Shown: piece by piece, positions 59,610-64,000 of the stretch
Layout: each line of letters opens with the position of its first letter
How positions within the stretch are numbered: the stretch's first letter is position 1
Origin: Torreya grandis
Taxonomy: Eukaryota > Streptophyta > Pinopsida > Cupressales > Taxaceae
Assembly (NCBI GenBank): GCA_037957365.1
Contig: JARHVA010001176.1
Coordinates: 62,001-126,000, forward strand
DNA: 64,000 nucleotides
Direction: 5' to 3'
The notes under the pieces: model-generated
The model's input: the letters and a program-made list of their open reading frames with translations, nothing else
Told to the model about the DNA's origin: nothing
The model's database searches: none
Made by a program: the position numbers and the translations under genes

Positions 59610-60720
59610 AAGAGGCTGGTTTAACTCATGTTATCCAATTAGCTGAAGTGCAACATAATATGCTCTTGATCACTATTATAGTAAAGTAATAGAATCCTGA
59701 CACTTGTACTTTTGGGTTAGCCACAAGTGAGATGACCATCACCTTGGAATATGTTTGGCACATTTTATTACTTTAAATTGTTGGAGAAAGACCCATAGTG
59801 ATGGATTTTGTGGGTTTGGCGTATATTTGGTGACCACACATGTATATTATAAATAGACTAAAGGGTGTTGATTGAGGTGGTACAATGTTATTGGATCAAA
59901 TTATATGAAAATATGTTCCATGATTTTTGAAATTATATGTTGTATACTAACATCATTACTAGCTATGGATGGAAGGGATGTGGCCAAGATGGAATGGTTA
60001 TGTCTATATCCTATCACATGTATCACATTTTTCTATCTATTGAGGAGAGCCACACCAGATATTAGTGGGGGTAGAGTATTGTAGTGAATTTATATTGAGA
60101 TCTATATAGATTTACCTTAAATATGCATCGAGGTGGCTTTGGTACTACCACATTAGAGTGTATTGGGTAATATGGAGTATAGGATTTTTTTGGATGTGTT
60201 TGCACCTACTATGATTCAATGGAGACCTTATTATTGATACAGATCATGACCTAAGGATGTGCAAGAGTTTATGCATGTATGATTTAGCATGTGGATACAA
60301 GATCAATTTTTAGATGTGAATGAGTGGTTTTAGTATGAGCATATAAAGTTTGGGTTGACTCAAAATGTGCCTCCATTATTATATATATGGTCATGAAAAT
60401 TTACAGTGACTATCAAAGTTGGCTCAAGGATAGGGCCTATATGTTTTTGTTCTTGTCTACTAAATGAGTGAGATATAATCATTACTTTATAAAATGGTGA
60501 TTATGTAGGGTACACATTATCTTCCACATTATGGAGGGACAAATCATGATGGGATATACTATTTCCTATTGTATTAAATGATCATGATGTTATGCCTCCA
60601 TCACAAGGTGGAGGGGATGAATACAAAGTAGATGTGACACTTGTAGCATAGCCTATTAGTGGAGATGCTTTGATTACAATGGCCATTGCTGATCCTAGGT
60701 ATTTGTATATGATTTATTAC
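59610..60720 (+). pseudogene. Plant mobile domain protein pseudogene
   Basis: Plus strand. The first part (frame of 59,642) reads LTHVIQLAEVQHNMLLITII, two stops, then NPDTCTFGLATSEMTITLEY. The TxTFxLxxxEMTITLEDV pattern is the signature of the plant mobile domain, found in transposon-derived and PP7-long-form-like proteins. After one frameshift near 59,850 the frame of 59,872 continues: 70 open codons with AMDGRDVAKMEW and FFYLLRRATPDISGGRVL, then EVALVLPH, NMEYRIFLDVFAPTMIQWRP, KDVQEF, QDQFLDVNEWF and a polar tail (PPSQGGGDEYKVDVT). At least a dozen stops are present, many TGA or TAG where Arg, Trp or Gln fit. A GT at 60,701 after CCTAG could be an old exon end. The host role is unknown; the domain is often carried by Mutator-like and gypsy elements. 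Confidence 0.78.
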
Positions 60721-62035
60721 TTTTATTTTGTTTGATAATTATTTATATTTTTTTCTAACATACTCTCATAATGTGTTATTTTATGAGATACCTATTCATC
60801 CACTATAGTATATGTGGTCATCCATACCTTGATGTAGAATGTGCCATATGATATAGTAAATATTGGATTGATAGATTGAGTTAATAAAAAATTTGGTGAG
60901 CATACCTATTTATTTGATCATTGTGTAGTTACAATTTTATCATACACTTCATTTGTTGGTGTGACCTATAGGTAGATCTTGATAGATGACCTCTATTGAG
61001 TTAGGATTTAAATTTGTTTATAGATTTGATTAATTTATTTTTTGAGTTACATTCTAAACATACTCATGTGTTGATTAAGAATGAGAGACTCCAGAGATAA
61101 GTTAGATAATACATGTCATAATCATGAGGATGGATGGATCTTCAACTTCGTGGGCTAGAAATACATTGAATAGTGCTAGTTTGAGTGAGTGGGATGTCCT
61201 TATAATTGATTGATATGTATGTTATAAACATGATTTTGATATATATATGATATTATTTCATATTTAGAATTCATAAATGATATGTGTCTTGATGAGTTTT
61301 TTGTAATTTTTTGATTGTTTAAATATAATATTTTGATTAATTTAGGATATATTGATGATACATGATGAATATAAGTATTTTTTAGTTGTTATTATTTCAT
61401 ATTATTTCATATTTATCACAATAATGTGTGAAAAATGATTGGTTGGAGATATAATTTAGCATAATCTATCTAACTGCCCTATTGTTGAACAATTAAAAGT
61501 GGTTCCAATTTTAACTATTGTGTTATCTTGTTCATTTTAAATTTTGACTATTCCATAGTTATAGGATTATTTATTTTATTCCATATAGGATTTTTAGTTG
61601 ATATATGTACTTTAATAAAATAAATTTGGAGTATTATCAACTAATCCTCTTCTAGTGTCACATTTATCGAGAGATAGAATTACCAATTGTTCCTACATAG
61701 GAACATCTTGGGATGTTTCAATCATAATAGAATGAAAACTAAAATAAGAAGTTATTCTTTTGGTTTGGTTATGAAAAGGCTAATAGACAATTTTTTCCTT
61801 GGTAGGAGTGTCATGATATGTCTCATTTTTCTTATAATAATGACTAGAAGAAGTGGGAGAAGAAGACTTTGTTTTATTATTCTCAAATTTAATGTTTAAT
61901 CTATCTACAAACTATCAAAATTTTATTATTTAAGCATATTATTCATTATCATTATGTTAATTAATACCATGATATGTTAAAAATGGTTCTCCTTTAATAT
62001 ATTAAATATTTTTGGTGGATGATAGTAATTCAAAA
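60721..62035. other. No gene identified
   Basis: May include later exons of the mobile domain pseudogene, but nothing is recognisable. A 70-codon plus-strand frame at 61,687-61,899 starts at TTG, has basic C-terminal residues (MTRRSGRRRL) and no known motif. Confidence 0.35.
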
Positions 62036-63000
62036 GAAAAAAAACTACTTATCCAATAATTTATACAATATATCATGTGGTATATCACTTAATTGATCAA
62101 ACTTAAGTGGTGTCCTCTTAGTATAAGTATATGCTTTAACTATAGGGTGTATCTTATATGTTTATTACTTTCCTCTATGTAAAACCTTTACTATTTATTA
62201 TTTACTATAAACTATTGAGTTAGAATAATGCATTAAATATTCCTTATGAATGTCTTTAGTTGGTTCTTTCCCTTTATAATATTTTTTAACATAACTTATT
62301 CCTTTCAATGAGGATGCATTTAATTATGTATTATTATTCAATAACTCACATGCATACTTATTCACATCCATTATAAGATATCAAATGAAGTGTGAGGTTT
62401 ATGTAAACATATTTCTCTAAGTTTAGAAAGAAGACCCCTACTAAATATGAATTGTACTTCTAAATATTAAGGTATATACATCAGAGAATATAATGCATTC
62501 TTAAATTATATACCATAAAATCAAATAGACTCATAATCATGTTACTTTAAGCCTTGTAAATGTTCCAATATTCATGTATGCATATCATTCTTATGAAAAT
62601 ATGATAGAAATATGTCAACTAGAATTCTAAAAATGGGTAAGGAACCATTGGGATGACTATAGAACCAATCACTAGCTTCTCATGTTAAACTCCTATGAAA
62701 GGCTTTTAACAATAAGCATCCATCTTTAGAAAAATTATAAAAGGTATGTACATATTATGAAAAATGGTTGGAAGGGTGTTCTTAAACATAAAATAGAGGT
62801 AACATAGGCATGACAAAATCATTTCAATAAGGATAATCAAAGACATCACGTGTAACAGATTGATCTTCTAGAATGTTATCATTAATATTAGCATAACATG
62901 AAGAAAATTGTAACTTGAAAATTGACATTCTCTTTTGAATATATAATATAGCACTCATCATAGATACAATATGAATATGAGGAATGGTTGAGTGGGAAGA
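62036..63000 (-). pseudogene. Gag domain relic of another gypsy element
   Basis: A minus-strand frame runs from about 63,000 downward with few stops: IVSMMSAILYIQKRMSIFKL, NDNILEDQSVTRDVFDYPY, then SKDGCLLLKAFHRSLT-stop-EASDWFYSHPNGSLPIFRIL and FLSYFHKNDM. The LxxEASDWFYxHPxGSIxxF pattern with a following F-x-x-x-F is the core of a plant gypsy gag. Further down, KRTPLKFDQLSDIPHDILYK near 62,050-62,115 resembles the sequence after the gag core. TGA/TAA stops occur where Trp or Gln are expected. No protease or RT follows to the left. Confidence 0.72.
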
Positions 63001-64000
63001 TGCACTTATGGGTTATAATGTACCATCTATTTGAAACATAAGGATAATGAACTCATTACAACTATCATGGAATTCTAATTTTACATTTAAAATTATTTAT
63101 ATTTATTTCATGAAGTCACATTCATATCACACGTATTATTCAAATAATAAATTACATCATTTTGAATGTCATGAAGATTTACATAACTATTACATGAATT
63201 TATAGAAGATAAAGAAGTATTTTGAATGTGTATTTACTTTTGTTTTTAGAGAGAATGGAATAATCACATGTGACTTTTTCATGATCAACAAAAGGTGAAG
63301 AAGAATTAAATTCAACTTTTGGAACATTTGTATGAAAATGAGAAACACATTCAATTTATTTCATATTTACATCATCTAGTAAATAGGAATATTTTTCAAT
63401 TTTTGTCACATTTTCATCATTAAGAGATAAATAAAGAGAAGTGATTTCAACCTTTGTAGTATTGACATAATCTATATGAAGAAAAGAAGAAGCATATTCA
63501 CACTATATATAATTTGAAATTTATAATAAACAAGAAGGATATTCAATTTGGGTAACATTTACATCATCTAACAAGAGAGAAAGAGAAGTACTTTCACATT
63601 TTGTAACATTTACATTTTATAATAAAGAAGTTTCAATTTTGGTAACATTCACATCATATTAGGAGAGATGAATAAAAATACTTTCAAAATGTTCATCATC
63701 TAATAGAGAATGAATTATCTCACATTTCATATCATTTTGTAATTAAATACATTCATTTTTTAGCACATTTAAATCTTTATGAGGAACATATATATGATTT
63801 AACTTTTAAGGGAGTTATGGAATGTAAAACCCTAGGTTATTAAAATGATAGAATAATAAATCAAGGAATAAATATAGAAATATCAACAACCTATGATTTG
63901 TACAATAATTGATTTATCTAATTATTTTATAATTAATAATGAATTACAAGAGATGTACTTATCTAGAAACTTAATGAGATAGACAAGTGGCAGGATGAAA
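63001..64000 (-). pseudogene. Repeat-bearing N-terminal part of the gag relic, cut by window edge
   Basis: The minus-strand frame continues upstream of the gag core. A degenerate unit of about 20-24 residues recurs: LLDDVNVTQIEYPSCLL, LNDENVTKIEKYSYLL, YDVNVTKIETSLL, NVNVTKCESTSLSLL and NVPKVEFNSSS. In DNA this is TGGTAACATTTACATCATCT-like phrases near 63,415, 63,550, 63,600 and 63,640 on the plus strand. The sequence runs off the window, so the start is not seen. The repeat could be a spacer region of gag or belong to a fused host-derived piece. Confidence 0.5.

Overview
The window looks like gene-poor nuclear DNA from a seed plant with a large, repeat-filled genome. The evidence is the decayed Ty3/gypsy elements of plant type, a plant mobile domain pseudogene, plant telomere-like CCCTAAA tracts, very high A+T and long microsatellites. 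A gymnosperm would fit, but that is inference. I see no intact cellular gene, no tRNA or rRNA gene and no CRISPR array. Most coding signal is in pseudogenes with many in-frame stops.

Layout. 1-2.06 kb: minus-strand gag relic cut by the window edge. 2.9-5.75 kb: a 1.1-kb sequence present twice in direct orientation around a 0.5-kb module that recurs near 10.4 kb. 6.29-6.99 kb: a 63-bp (21-codon) minisatellite, followed by a 198-codon open frame with a 204-bp internal duplication (7.5-8.1 kb) and its decayed continuation. 10.8-12.0 kb: further copies of a short dispersed module.

12.78-43.59 kb: two facing elements of about 9 kb each that share terminal sequence GGGTAAGTGCA...TGCACTTACCC and subterminal ATAACATG/CACATTAT repeats but have different interiors. 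The first (12,780-21,644) holds a 241-bp telomere-like satellite, a 552-bp tandem duplication, a young 60-bp-arm hairpin and a 345-codon pseudogene of unknown family. The second (21,972-43,590) is largely one giant inverted repeat built of GATGAGGG / CCCTCATC blocks. Its left arm is split by a 12.6-kb Ty3/gypsy LTR retrotransposon (23,886-36,520, minus strand, 3.16-kb LTRs) whose gene order is gag, protease, a second RNase H, reverse transcriptase, RNase H, integrase.

36.5-57.3 kb: the right portion of the second element plus about 1.3 kb beyond it occurs again at 48.5-57.27 kb. Between the two copies lies a truncated gypsy element (44.9-48.5 kb) with gag, protease, RT and RNase H but no integrase seen. 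One copy has gained a 670-bp compound microsatellite. 59.6-60.7 kb: plus-strand plant mobile domain pseudogene. 62.0-64.0 kb: minus-strand gag relic with a repeat-bearing N-terminal part, cut by the window edge.

Nothing here works as an operon or pathway. The interest lies in the element family with shared ends, the giant foldback structures and the nested order of insertions. Identities and boundaries were judged by eye; no database search was possible.
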